A stretch of 64,000 nucleotides of DNA from NCBI RefSeq assembly GCF_003384725.1, contig NZ_QNVV01000002.1:372001-436000 (forward strand). Direction: 5' to 3'. Below the pieces are notes generated by a model. That model had not been told where the DNA came from. It searched no databases and saw nothing but the letters and a program-made list of their open reading frames with translations. Source of the stretch: Chryseobacterium pennipullorum. GTDB lineage: Bacteria > Bacteroidota > Bacteroidia > Flavobacteriales > Weeksellaceae. A program made the translations under genes and the position numbers. Of this stretch, positions 16,284-24,382 are shown one piece after another (the first letter of the stretch is position 1; the number at the start of each line of letters is the position of its first letter).

Positions 16284-17555
16284 TTAATAAATTATGGCAA
16301 GTGTTCTGTCGTCGTGATTTCCTCTGCTCCAGAAATCAGTCCATATTAAAAGCTGTTCGTCAATCTTTTCATCGTCGATAAAATCTACTTTTGCCCGGTC
16401 ATCGTTATTTCCGGCCAGGTCTTCAAAAAAAACCTTCCAGCTTTCGGGATCTTCCAGCTTATTTTCTGTAATAAATTTGGGATCATAGATACCATCTGTC
16501 ATCAGCACGAGATACAAAAAATCATCTGTCACTGTAATTCTGAAACGAGAAGCCATATGACCATTGAAAATTTCTTTCATCGTGATAAAGCGGGTACCGC
16601 CTCCAAATTCACCTACATCCATCTGATTGAGAAGATTTACTTCAGAAAAACCACGATGAATAAGATTGACCGGGCAGTCTCCCACCCCAAAGCTGAGGAT
16701 GACATATCCAAAACTGAACTTTTTAAGCAATACAAAAACAAGTGTTGCATGCAGATCACTCAGAGACAGCGCGTTTACGCCTGCCGCATTTTCCAGTGTA
16801 TGGTATACATGAAAAACACTTTCTGACAAGATATCGATGATATTCTGCCGGGCTTCCAACGGTTCTTCACCAGGAAATCCATTCATCTGATGAATATTAT
16901 TTTCTATTTCATGCAAAATCTCCCGTGAACTGAAAAACTCATTGATAGCTGCTACAGCGAGTCTCGAACCTTCTCTTGCCGCAGTTGCCGAGCCTGCTCC
17001 ATCTGAAACAGAAATAATATTCCATTCTGCTGGAAGTCTGTTCACGGCAAAATCATCTTCCCGGAATTTCCCTTCATGAGCATGAGAACGCCCTCTTTTG
17101 GAAACAACAACAATTTTTTTATCTGAAAATCCCCCTTTGAATGCCTCTTCTTCAGGTTTGTAAAAAGCGGCATTTTTATCGCATGGAATATTTTTCCATA
17201 AATCTTTCGGATCTGCATTGACCAACAGCGGGATCTTCTTTGTTTCTATCTGATTCTGATCATGGAGGTGATAGAACTGAATGTCCAGATGATAGATATT
17301 GTTGGTCAACGGAGTTCCTGAAATGGTATTATTTTCAAAGGTAAGACCTGTTTCCTCAAGATTTCCGATCGTCTTGATCCTGATGCTCGGAAAATCCTCC
17401 ATATCAAAACTGAATTCATAGAATTGTTTTGCATTCGCATTCTTCAGTACCCAATAAGCATCTTTGAACGCTTCTTTTTCCTTATAAATAAGAGATTGTT
17501 CCATCATCTTCGGCTTAGAGTCAGCAGCTGATTTTCTGAAAAATTTTCCCATCAT
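16284..17555 (-). CDS. PP2C-type protein phosphatase of the TerY-P system
   Basis: The 423-residue protein combines an N-terminal beta-rich, Ig- or cadherin-like part (about 40-115) with a PP2C phosphatase domain (about 150-423). Metal-binding residues are recognisable in REDDF (165-169) and SDGAGSA (184-190), and a second Asp pair in LMTDGIYD. It would reverse phosphorylation by the kinase encoded next. Its ATG overlaps the stop of the vWA gene (TAATG at 17553-17557), a sign of translational coupling. A second Met is the next codon. Confidence 0.82.
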   Translation of the reverse strand: MMGKFFRKSAADSKPKMMEQSLIYKEKEAFKDAYWVLKNANAKQFYEFSFDMEDFPSIRIKTIGNLEETGLTFENNTISGTPLTNNIYHLDIQFYHLHDQNQIETKKIPLLVNADPKDLWKNIPCDKNAAFYKPEEEAFKGGFSDKKIVVVSKRGRSHAHEGKFREDDFAVNRLPAEWNIISVSDGAGSATAAREGSRLAVAAINEFFSSREILHEIENNIHQMNGFPGEEPLEARQNIIDILSESVFHVYHTLENAAGVNALSLSDLHATLVFVLLKKFSFGYVILSFGVGDCPVNLIHRGFSEVNLLNQMDVGEFGGGTRFITMKEIFNGHMASRFRITVTDDFLYLVLMTDGIYDPKFITENKLEDPESWKVFFEDLAGNNDDRAKVDFIDDEKIDEQLLIWTDFWSRGNHDDRTLAIIY

Positions 17556-18598
17556 TAGCCCAGCGTTCTGTTGATATCATATCCACCGCCGGAAAATCCG
17601 TAATAATCCGAAGTTCCACACCATGGACATTTGCTGTATCCTTCTCCTCTCAGACAGTGGATGCCGCCACAGGAACAGGTCGCCAGTGCAATAGGACTGG
17701 CACAATGGGGGCACGATGTACCTCCTTCCAGTTCTTCTATATTGATTTTAAGAGGTGTTTTCTGATTGGACGAAAGTCTGTAATATGCTTTTTCATCAAT
17801 TTTATACGCACCATCAAGCCTGTAATATCTTGTGGACATCCCGGGAATCCCAGATTCTGCAAATGCTTTTTTAAATTTCATCAGATACAGTTTGTCAGTT
17901 TCCTGGCATTTTCCATTCAACACAACAAAATTATTATCCGGAAATCTCTGTTCCATTTCGGGATCTACTTTTTCAAGAATCAGGGAATCTATTTTAGATA
18001 GGTTAATCCCTTCTTTTTTGGCTTCGGTCACACTCTGACTCGTTGTTTTTATAGAATCTGTTACCCATTTGAAAAATTCTTTATAGGAATTTTCATCAGA
18101 ATTATTGAACAGCAAAACATGATCTGCTAATGCACCCAAAAGCTTATAGTTTGTATTTTCACCGATGGACACAGCAATGGTATTGGATTTTCCACTGTAT
18201 TTGGCATTCCATCTTTCAATGGCTTTGGTGGCATCATCCGTAGGAACTCCGTCTGTAAACAGGAATACAATAGGTTTCCAGTCTCCTTTTATTTCATAGG
18301 TCGTTTTCACAATATCCCTGTCAATACAATCCATTACCTGGATCAGGCCCTGAGAAAGTGACGTTCCGCTTCCGATAGGAATTTTGGGAGGGTAAAAACT
18401 GATGATATCCTGTAATGGAGTAATCACCTCTGCTTCTCCCGCAAAGCCAATCACCGAAATATAAACAGTTTCCAGGGAATATGGATCTTTTTTAAGCTCC
18501 CTGATGATATCCGCAATACCTTCCTGTACCTGCTCAATAGGCTCTCCTACCATAGATTCGGAGATGTCCACTAAAAAATAAATAGGCAGTCTTCTCAT
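17555..18598 (-). CDS. TerY-like vWA protein with C-terminal zinc ribbons
   Basis: The start was set at the ATG at 18598 (MRRLPIYFLVDISESMVGEP), giving 347 residues; the frame upstream to 18715 has no family resemblance. The vWA domain fills residues 1-200 with the MIDAS motif DISES (11-15) and a downstream TDGVPTDD. The final 55 residues hold paired CxxC zinc ribbons (CPHC, CSC, C, CPWC). The architecture matches TerY of the Ter phosphosignalling triad, where the metal-binding vWA domain is thought to scaffold. Its stop overlaps the phosphatase start. Confidence 0.82.
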   Translation of the reverse strand: MRRLPIYFLVDISESMVGEPIEQVQEGIADIIRELKKDPYSLETVYISVIGFAGEAEVITPLQDIISFYPPKIPIGSGTSLSQGLIQVMDCIDRDIVKTTYEIKGDWKPIVFLFTDGVPTDDATKAIERWNAKYSGKSNTIAVSIGENTNYKLLGALADHVLLFNNSDENSYKEFFKWVTDSIKTTSQSVTEAKKEGINLSKIDSLILEKVDPEMEQRFPDNNFVVLNGKCQETDKLYLMKFKKAFAESGIPGMSTRYYRLDGAYKIDEKAYYRLSSNQKTPLKINIEELEGGTSCPHCASPIALATCSCGGIHCLRGEGYSKCPWCGTSDYYGFSGGGYDINRTLG

Positions 18599-18615
18599 AA
18601 TTGTTAAGACGTTTT

Positions 18616-19254
18616 TTAAATAATAATATTCAGCTCCGATGGTGGCGGAGGCAGTGTGATATTTTCTCCCGTATTCTGTGAGTGTCCTCCCTGTGTAATG
18701 GAAGAGCTTACCCACCTGAAAAACGAGGAAAGGGTAATAGCATCTGTAGTATCAAGTTTCACCACGTGATCGGTAAGTTCTTTCAAAAACTGTTCATCGG
18801 CTTTTGGACCTGCTGCACAGCCTACGATGGCTCCAAATTCAAGTCCTCTGATAACGGGGATCATTTGTCTGTATTTCTGGATATCCGAAGGTTTGCCGTC
18901 TGTAAATATAAAAAGTAAGGGCTGCCAGTCTCCTTTTGTATCAGCTGATTCTTTTACGATTTCCTTTTGAACCAATCCGGAAACCATTTCCAGGGCAGCG
19001 CCTGTATGTGTTGGCCCACTGTCCGGACAGGTGATTTCCATCGGATAGAAACCAGCCAGATCTGTTAAAGGAATAATATTCTTCACTTCCCTGTCGAAGG
19101 TAATGACACTTAAATGCAGACTGTCCATCGCCTGAGGGTCTGCACGAAGCATACTGATGAGGCCATTGAAGCCATTGTTCAACGCCTGAATAGGTTCCCC
19201 GTTCATAGAACCGGAGGTGTCCAGTAAAAAGTAGGCTAATAATCTTCTGCTCAT
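18616..19254 (-). CDS. TerY-like vWA domain protein
   Basis: Start chosen at the ATG at 19254 (MSRRLLAYFLLDTSGSMNG), giving 212 residues. The protein is a single vWA domain with MIDAS DTSGS (12-16) and FTDGKPSD. It lacks the zinc ribbons of its neighbour at 17555, so the two are paralogues with a split of labour. It lies 17 bases before that gene on the same strand and is part of the Ter operon. Predicted cytoplasmic, since no signal or membrane helix is present. Confidence 0.82.
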   Translation of the reverse strand: MSRRLLAYFLLDTSGSMNGEPIQALNNGFNGLISMLRADPQAMDSLHLSVITFDREVKNIIPLTDLAGFYPMEITCPDSGPTHTGAALEMVSGLVQKEIVKESADTKGDWQPLLFIFTDGKPSDIQKYRQMIPVIRGLEFGAIVGCAAGPKADEQFLKELTDHVVKLDTTDAITLSSFFRWVSSSITQGGHSQNTGENITLPPPPSELNIII

Positions 19255-19333
19255 AAGAAAAGAGTGATTCTGAAGCCGGCGGAGGAAGTCGAAGACTTCC
19301 AAGCCGGCTTTTATAGGTTATTAGAAATTAAAT

Positions 19334-20008
19334 CTAGTGGGAATAAGAATACTGCTGTCTCAGGATATCTATAAAGTTATCCGTATGATGAGGTTCTCCC
19401 AGCGCCCGGAATTTCCAGTCTCCATTATGACGGTATGCTTCAGCAAAAACCATGGCACACATTCCGTTCATACTGGCATCACCGGAAAGGCTATATCTGG
19501 TGATTTCTTTTCCAGTAGCATCTACCGCACGGATAAATGCATTTTCGATCATTCCGAAGTGTTGGTTGTTACTTCTTCCCTGGTAAATGGTCACAAGAAA
19601 TATAATTTTCTGATAGGTCTGGTCCAGCTGGTCCAGTTTAACGATAATCTGCTCATCATCTCCGTCTCCTGCACCCGTTCTGTTATCTCCCGTCAGCCAA
19701 ACGTTTCCACTGGGATGCTGCATAGAATTAAAGAAAATCACATCCCCCTGATAAAGTCCCAGCTGTCTTCCATCATTAGTCTGCACCGTTCTTCCCAGAT
19801 TAGCTACTTTTCCGTTGCCATCCAGTAGAAAAGCCACTGCATCAAGATCATATTCTGCTTCCTTATTGAATATCTTTCCAAAAAAACCACCTTGTTTTCT
19901 GACATCCCATCCTAATCCGATCGTTACTTTTGAAAGATCATACACACTTTCTCCACGGTCATTTTTTCTTAAATCAATCGTTTGTCCTTTCTGTAAATTA
20001 ATTGCCAT
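19334..20008 (-). CDS. terD: TerD family protein (longer paralogue)
   Basis: The ATG at 20008 begins MAINLQKGQTIDL, the usual TerD start; the longer frame to 20080 overlaps the upstream gene and was rejected. The 224-residue protein has the TerD beta-sandwich with calcium-site motifs (YDLDAVAFLLDGNGK and GAGDGDDEQ). An insert near residues 35-45 (GGFFGKIFNKE) is not in its shorter paralogue. TerD proteins bind calcium and take part in tellurite, phage and oxidative stress responses. It follows the other terD by 25 bases. Confidence 0.87.
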   Translation of the reverse strand: MAINLQKGQTIDLRKNDRGESVYDLSKVTIGLGWDVRKQGGFFGKIFNKEAEYDLDAVAFLLDGNGKVANLGRTVQTNDGRQLGLYQGDVIFFNSMQHPSGNVWLTGDNRTGAGDGDDEQIIVKLDQLDQTYQKIIFLVTIYQGRSNNQHFGMIENAFIRAVDATGKEITRYSLSGDASMNGMCAMVFAEAYRHNGDWKFRALGEPHHTDNFIDILRQQYSYSH

Positions 20009-20033
20009 AGCTATCGTTTTGTGTAATTGATGA

Positions 20034-20609
20034 TTATTTAATGATTTGTCCTTTATAATATTTCTCAAGGAAAAAGCCAAGGTCTGCCCGGTATCCTATG
20101 CCTGAAGCTTCGAATTTCCAGCTTCCGTTTCTCTTATACAGCCTTCCAAACTCTACCCCTGTTTCAATAGAGAAATCTTCATCCAGTTCATACTTTGCGA
20201 TTTCCTGATTGTTACTGTTGTCTACGACCCTGATGTATGAGTTTCTCACCTGCCCGAAATTCTGTCTTCTTCTCTCAAAATCTTCTATGGTGACTACAAA
20301 AAGTATTTCTTCCACTCTTGAATCCACTTTATCAAGATCAATGATGATGGCTTCATCATCGTCACCATCACTATTTTTCCCATTAGGATCATCTCCCGTA
20401 TGAGTAAGAGCACCATCCGGAGAATGTAGGTTATTATAGAAAACAAAATATTCTTCGCTTACTAATTTTCTGTCAGAATCTATCATGATAGCCGAAGCAT
20501 CGAGGTCGAAATCGTAGCCTGTTCCTTCATTAGGGTCCCAGCCCAATCCTATCGTCATTTTCGTCAGCCCTATCTCAATCTTTTGCCCTTTCTGTAGATT
20601 AATTGCCAT
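20034..20609 (-). CDS. terD: TerD family protein (first gene of the Ter operon)
   Basis: The 191-residue protein starts MAINLQKGQKIEIG and carries the canonical TerD signatures TIGLGWDPNE, FDLDASAIMID and the acidic calcium loop GDDPNGKNSDGDDDE. It is cytoplasmic. As first gene after a promoter at 20668-20675, it leads a six-gene unit: two TerD, two vWA, PP2C and kinase. The set lacks TerC or an ATP-grasp partner in this window, so tellurite resistance as such should not be assumed. Confidence 0.9.
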   Translation of the reverse strand: MAINLQKGQKIEIGLTKMTIGLGWDPNEGTGYDFDLDASAIMIDSDRKLVSEEYFVFYNNLHSPDGALTHTGDDPNGKNSDGDDDEAIIIDLDKVDSRVEEILFVVTIEDFERRRQNFGQVRNSYIRVVDNSNNQEIAKYELDEDFSIETGVEFGRLYKRNGSWKFEASGIGYRADLGFFLEKYYKGQIIK

Positions 20610-20667
20610 AGTGTTTTATATTATGAATTATTTTTTCCATTAAGATATATTTGATTTACGAATTGAC

Positions 20668-20675
20668 CAAATTTA
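20668..20675 (-). promoter_or_regulatory. -7 element of the Ter operon
   Basis: On the minus strand the bases read TAAATTTG, fitting TAnnTTTG, about 60 bases before the first terD ATG. It is the only such box in the 240-base gap and probably drives all six genes. Confidence 0.5.
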
Positions 20676-20793
20676 AAGGTAACAAATCATCAATAACCAT
20701 AGAATTAAAACCACTTTCAGTTCAAATAACGCTGCTTTTAACTTTTGAGCCAATACGCTTCTCACTTCTGACGTCTCCGGAGGATACTATAAC

Positions 20794-20825
20794 AAAAAAG
20801 GCTCAATTAAAAATAATTGAACCTT
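20794..20825 (-). terminator. Terminator after the panD-YbhN-like unit
   Basis: AAGGCTCAATTA and TAATTGAACCTT pair with one mismatch around an AAAA loop. On the minus strand a T tract follows. It lies just after the stop at 20850. Confidence 0.6.
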
Positions 20826-20849
20826 ATATCATCAATAAAGATTATCTGA

Positions 20850-21878
20850 TTAGTGCTTGTGATCTTTTTCTAAAACAGCCGCATTTCTTGCTTTTGCCAG
20901 CATTGGAATGGAAATCAGTCCCATGACCAACATAATAACAATCTGAAGCGGTAAAGAAATAAAGGAATAGGTAAGTCCCATTTCACCTCCGAACTCAGCA
21001 CTTTTTCCTACTGAAATAAAGAGCGCCATAAAACCGTACTTCATTGCAAGATTGTAGGCACCGATCCCACCGCTGGCAGGAACAATCATTCCCAGCGTTC
21101 CTACTACAATAATGAAGAAACCATCTGCAAAGGTAAATGCCGAGGTTTCAGGAAGGGCAAAACACACCAGATACGCAGCAAAATAATAGGAAATCCAGAT
21201 GCCTAAAGTATAAAGAATGAATTTTCCTTTTTCTTTTAACTTAAAAATGGTCGTCAGTCCTTGAAATATTCCGTCTATAAAATTGACAACCTTATCCAAA
21301 AACGGAACATTCGCCAATCTCTTTCTAAACATAAAAAACAAAACGATCCCTACAATCAGTGCAGAAAAAATAAGTAAAACTTTATTTGGGTTAATATTGA
21401 TACCGGAATTTTTATAGAAAGACAGAATTGCATCATATTTAAATAATAATGTTAACCCCAGAAATCCAAGCATGCAAACAAGATCAACCACTCTTTCCAA
21501 AATGATCGTCCCAAAAGATTTGTCAACAGGCACTTTTTCCACTCCGTATAAAGCCGTAGCTCTTGCCACCTCACCACTTCTCGGAATGGTAAGATTCATC
21601 AGGTATCCAAATGATATTGACCAAAGCGCATTGGAATTTGAAATGCTATATCCCATCGGCTCCAGCATCAAATTCCAGCGAATAGCCCGAAACCAGTAGG
21701 CAAGAAGACCAAATACAGAGGCAAACAACACCCAGAGATAATTGGCTTTCGCCAATGACTGCCTGATGACTTTAAAGTCCAGGCCTCTTAAAGCAAGCCA
21801 TAAAAAAAAGCCTGCAAAAGCAAGCGATATTACTATTGTGAGGATAGATTTGAGAGGTTTTTTTGATGTTTTCTCCAT
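20850..21878 (-). CDS. YbhN/lysylphosphatidylglycerol synthase transmembrane family protein
   Basis: The 342-residue integral membrane protein has about eight helices and the pattern of the UPF0104/LPG_synthase_TM family. Examples are YWFRAIRWNLMLEPMGYSIS, IPRSGEVARATALYG and PASGGIGAYNLAMKYGF. It lacks a soluble aminoacyl-transferase domain, so it is probably a flippase-like or lipid-handling protein and not an MprF. It starts 3 bases after panD on the same strand, so the two genes form an operon. Confidence 0.8.
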   Translation of the reverse strand: MEKTSKKPLKSILTIVISLAFAGFFLWLALRGLDFKVIRQSLAKANYLWVLFASVFGLLAYWFRAIRWNLMLEPMGYSISNSNALWSISFGYLMNLTIPRSGEVARATALYGVEKVPVDKSFGTIILERVVDLVCMLGFLGLTLLFKYDAILSFYKNSGININPNKVLLIFSALIVGIVLFFMFRKRLANVPFLDKVVNFIDGIFQGLTTIFKLKEKGKFILYTLGIWISYYFAAYLVCFALPETSAFTFADGFFIIVVGTLGMIVPASGGIGAYNLAMKYGFMALFISVGKSAEFGGEMGLTYSFISLPLQIVIMLVMGLISIPMLAKARNAAVLEKDHKH

Positions 21879-21881
21879 GAA

Positions 21882-22232
21882 CTAGGTAAGAAGATTTGTT
21901 TTTTCGTCCGGGAAAACTATTTTCGGCTGGAAATCTTTTGCTTCTTCAGGAGTCATCTGAGCATAGGCAATGATGATGATGATATCATCTTTCTGCACTT
22001 TTCTTGCTGCAGGCCCGTTCAGGCATACTTCACCCGATTTTCTTTTTCCCTTGATCACGTACGTATCAAACCGTTCTCCGTTGTTGACGTTCACGATATA
22101 GACCCTCTCTCCAACTACCAGTCCGGCAGCTTCTATAAGATCTTCATCAATCGTTATACTTCCTATATAATTAAGGTCAGAGGCTGTTACCCTTACCCTG
22201 TGGATCTTAGACTTAAAAACTTCTATTAGCAT
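21882..22232 (-). CDS. panD: Aspartate 1-decarboxylase PanD
   Basis: The 116-residue pyruvoyl enzyme converts L-aspartate to beta-alanine for pantothenate and coenzyme A. The self-cleavage site Gly24-Ser25 is present in [10 protein letters not shown]. The conserved NGERFDTY and LNGPAARKV segments follow. Length is normal for the proenzyme. A -7 box TAAATTTG lies only 4 bases before the ATG, so the mRNA is predicted to be leaderless. The YbhN-like gene follows 3 bases downstream. Confidence 0.95.
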
Positions 22233-22236
22233 GGTG

Positions 22237-22244
22237 CAAATTTA
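22237..22244 (-). promoter_or_regulatory. -7 element 4 nt before the panD start
   Basis: Minus strand TAAATTTG followed by CACC and then ATG. With the usual distance from -7 box to +1, transcription would begin at or beside the A of ATG, giving a leaderless message. Confidence 0.5.
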
Positions 22245-22567
22245 TTAATAAAAATTAATAAAACGATCTATATCGATCATTTAAAAACTCCCACAAACAC
22301 AGGTGTTTAATTTCATAGAATACAAAAAAAATAAATTTTGGTTGTAGAATTAACAATCATATCCTTAAAAACATTAATACTTTATACTCAATTTAGGATT
22401 TAATAAATACAGAAAATAATACCACCTTTTTCCTAAAGTCAATACACATAAGCATTTGGCATGATTTTAGTGACGCGTAACGTAGATTTTACGTGGAAGT
22501 TGGAATTATCATATTTTAACTGATTTCACTGAAAAGCAAAAAAATTTTACAAGTTTTAATAAAAAAA
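22245..22567. other. Intergenic region between panD and hup
   Basis: About 390 AT-rich bases separate the divergent panD and hup genes. Visible are the short inverted repeat ACGTA-N5-TACGT near 22480 and homopolymer A/T runs. I see no coding frame or RNA gene here. The space is larger than two promoters need and may hold extra control sites for hup. Confidence 0.4.
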
Positions 22568-22597
22568 TTGCACAATTAGAAAATAGTATTATATTTG
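22568..22597 (+). promoter_or_regulatory. Promoter of hup
   Basis: TTG (22568-22570) and TATATTTG (22590-22597) are 19 bases apart, an exact fit to the Bacteroidetes -33/-7 arrangement. It is the best promoter in the window and predicts a leader of about 30 nt. Confidence 0.65.
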
Positions 22598-22631
22598 CTA
22601 TAATTACGAACTAACTTTAATATTAAAAATT

Positions 22632-22922
22632 ATGAACAAGTCTGAATTAATCGACGCAATCGCAAAAGATGCTGGTATCACTAAAGTTGCAGCAAAAGCT
22701 GCTTTAGAATCTTTCATTGGTAACGTAACTTCTACTTTAAAGAAAAAAGACGGAAAAGTTTCTTTAGTAGGTTTTGGTACTTTCTCAGTAGCTGAGAGAG
22801 CAGCTAGACAAGGTATTAACCCTGCAACTAAAAAACCAATCAAAATTGCGGCAAAAAAAGTTGCTAAATTCAAAGCGGGAGCTGATCTATCAAATGCAGT
22901 TTCTGGTGCTAAGAAAAAATAA
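22632..22922 (+). CDS. hup: HU family DNA-binding protein
   Basis: The 96-residue basic protein starts MNKSELIDAIAKDAGITKVA and has the HU helix-turn-helix base. The beta-arm region is VGFGTFSVAERAARQGINPA, the usual HU/IHF arm signature. It binds and bends DNA as a dimer in the nucleoid. Codon use is strongly biased (GCA, AAA, GGT), as expected of an abundant protein. It has a strong promoter and terminator of its own. Confidence 0.95.
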   Translation: MNKSELIDAIAKDAGITKVAAKAALESFIGNVTSTLKKKDGKVSLVGFGTFSVAERAARQGINPATKKPIKIAAKKVAKFKAGADLSNAVSGAKKK

Positions 22923-22943
22923 TCATTCAGATTACAAAAATTC

Positions 22944-22973
22944 AAAGGCTGTTTCATTGAAACAGCCTTTTTT
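22944..22973 (+). terminator. Terminator of hup
   Basis: AAAGGCTGTTTC and GAAACAGCCTTT form a perfect 12-bp stem around ATT, followed by T residues. It lies 22 bases after the hup stop. Confidence 0.85.
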
Positions 22974-23214
22974 CTATTTTAAATGTAGATCATTGGGAAA
23001 AATCTTCATTGACTGCATCAGGAATCAAAGATTAACAGCAGAGATCATCAGTGCGAAAGGAAAAAAAGTATTGGAAAAGATCAGATCACTGATGGAAATG
23101 CATTGATATATTTCGGCAATACCTGCCGGAGTCTGTTTTACTTAATCTGAAACCCGGGGAGCTGAAGTCTTACAGCCGGAAGATTATCATTAAGTAAAAA
23201 TTAAATTGTTTACC
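22974..23214. other. Non-coding stretch after hup
   Basis: No gene is supported. The frame ending at 23106 reads like a basic helical tail (AEIISAKGKKVLEKIRSLME) but overlaps the hup 3' end and its terminator, so it may be a decayed remnant or chance. The rest of the gap up to pdxH is filled by repeat-like DNA listed separately. Confidence 0.35.
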
Positions 23215-23370
23215 ACGCAAAGGGGCGCTAAGTTTTCTTAATTCTTATACAAAAACGATCGCTAAGGCGTTTCACTCAGCAGAAAAACCCTTTGCTGAAC
23301 GAAGTGCCACTGCGAACGAAATCGTACACAACATCAATAACCTTGCGAACGTGGCGTTAAAAAAAAACAG
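23215..23370. repeat. Intergenic repeat-like element with CGCAAAGG/CGCTAAGG words
   Basis: The stretch holds recurring related words: ACCACGCAAAGG, GGCGCTAAG, CGATCGCTAAGGCG, CCCTTTGCTGAACG, TGCGAACGAA and CTTGCGAACGTGGCG. It is GC-richer than the flanks and has no open frame. Words of this sort are dispersed in intergenic spaces of Chryseobacterium-like genomes as far as I recall; the copy number here cannot be checked. Confidence 0.45.
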
Positions 23371-23429
23371 GTTCAAGCTTTACAGCTCTTGAAAAGAGTA
23401 AACTAAAATTTTTTTAAAAGCAAATAACA

Positions 23430-23625
23430 AAAACAAAGATAGTGGCCGACATAAACCGACAACTATCTTATATCTCATAAATCTGTACTGCTTATTTAGG
23501 ATTAGCCAGGTCAACCAATACATTAAATAGGCGCAATTAAAATTATTAAGAAGTTAAGAGATTAAGTTTCGGCTCAAGCCATTTACCATGGTTGCAAACA
23601 ATTAAGCGGACTAAGTCCGCCTCTA
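23430..23625. repeat. Hairpin-bearing intergenic repeats before pdxH
   Basis: Two palindromic pieces are visible. AAGATAGT and ACTATCTT flank an 18-base loop near 23433-23466. GCGGACT-A-AGTCCGC at 23606-23620 is a perfect 7-bp hairpin in the context AAGCGGACTAAGTCCGCCTC. No open frame is present. These look like small palindromic intergenic elements; they do not end in T tracts of the kind needed for a terminator. Confidence 0.45.
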
Positions 23626-23716
23626 TTGATATTACAAAGTTTATATATTTAAGATGCTACTATCATATTTTAAAAACATAATCACTGACATCTTATTTGT
23701 AGTTTCTAACCTCTCA

Positions 23717-24358
23717 TTAAGGTGCCAGTCTTGAGATCTTCCAGTCCAGGCCCTCCAGTGTATATATAATCCTGTCATGAAGACGGTTAGGTCTACCCTG
23801 CCAGAATTCAATTTCGTATGGTTTAGCAAGATAGCCTCCCCAATGTTCCGGCCTGGGAACTTCAACATTTTCATATTCATTTTCCAGATCCTTCAATTTT
23901 TTTTCCAGAAACTCTCTGTTAGGAATTGGTTGACTTTGCGGAGAAACCAATGCTCCCAGCTGGCTCCCCTTCGGTCTTGAGTGGAAATAACCGTCACTAA
24001 GATTTTCAGCTACCTTTTCCAGATCCGCTTTTATGATGATCTGCCTTTCCAGATTAGGCCAGAAAAAATGCAGGCAGGCTTTATGGTTATTCTCTATCGC
24101 TTTTCCTTTACGGCTGTTATAGTTGGTATAAAAAATAAATCCTTCATGAGTATATGCTTTAAGAAGCACCATTCTCGTCCGCGGACAGCCATCTTCTTCT
24201 ACTGTAGAAACAGCCATAGCATTGGCTTCTGAGACCTCAGGGCTCTCATTAGCGTCCAAAAACCAATCTCTGAACTGCTCTATTGGATTTTGTTTTATCT
24301 CACTTTCAATAAGTTGGGATTTCTCGTACACTTTTCTTTTGTCGTGCAGGTTTTCCAT
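23717..24358 (-). CDS. pdxH: Pyridoxamine 5'-phosphate oxidase
   Basis: The 213-residue flavoenzyme oxidises pyridoxamine or pyridoxine 5'-phosphate to PLP, using FMN and oxygen. Characteristic segments are RTRMVLLKAYTHEGFIFYTN, NSRKGKAIENN (FMN phosphate binding), SRPKGSQLGALVSPQSQPI and the C-terminal WQGRPNRLHDRIIY and RLAP. It is a cytoplasmic dimer. It is divergent from the AlgH-like gene with only 24 bases between the start codons. Confidence 0.96.
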   Translation of the reverse strand: MENLHDKRKVYEKSQLIESEIKQNPIEQFRDWFLDANESPEVSEANAMAVSTVEEDGCPRTRMVLLKAYTHEGFIFYTNYNSRKGKAIENNHKACLHFFWPNLERQIIIKADLEKVAENLSDGYFHSRPKGSQLGALVSPQSQPIPNREFLEKKLKDLENEYENVEVPRPEHWGGYLAKPYEIEFWQGRPNRLHDRIIYTLEGLDWKISRLAP

Positions 24359-24371
24359 AAATATTTTTTAT

Positions 24372-24379
24372 TAAATTTG
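24372..24379 (+). promoter_or_regulatory. -7 element 3 nt before the AlgH-like start
   Basis: TAAATTTG is followed by AGT and ATG (24383). The tight spacing predicts a leaderless mRNA, as at panD. Confidence 0.45.
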
Positions 24380-24382
24380 AGT

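Noticed and set aside
20651-20926. 91-codon plus-strand frame between the Ter operon and the YbhN-like gene
   Set aside because: It runs through the Ter promoter, a terminator and the end of the YbhN-like gene on the other strand; composition is not protein-like.
22846-23106. 86-codon plus-strand frame overlapping the 3' end of hup
   Set aside because: It overlaps 77 bases of a highly expressed gene and crosses its terminator; no family resemblance beyond a basic helical tail.
23606-23620. GCGGACT-A-AGTCCGC hairpin as a rho-independent terminator
   Set aside because: No T tract follows on either strand.
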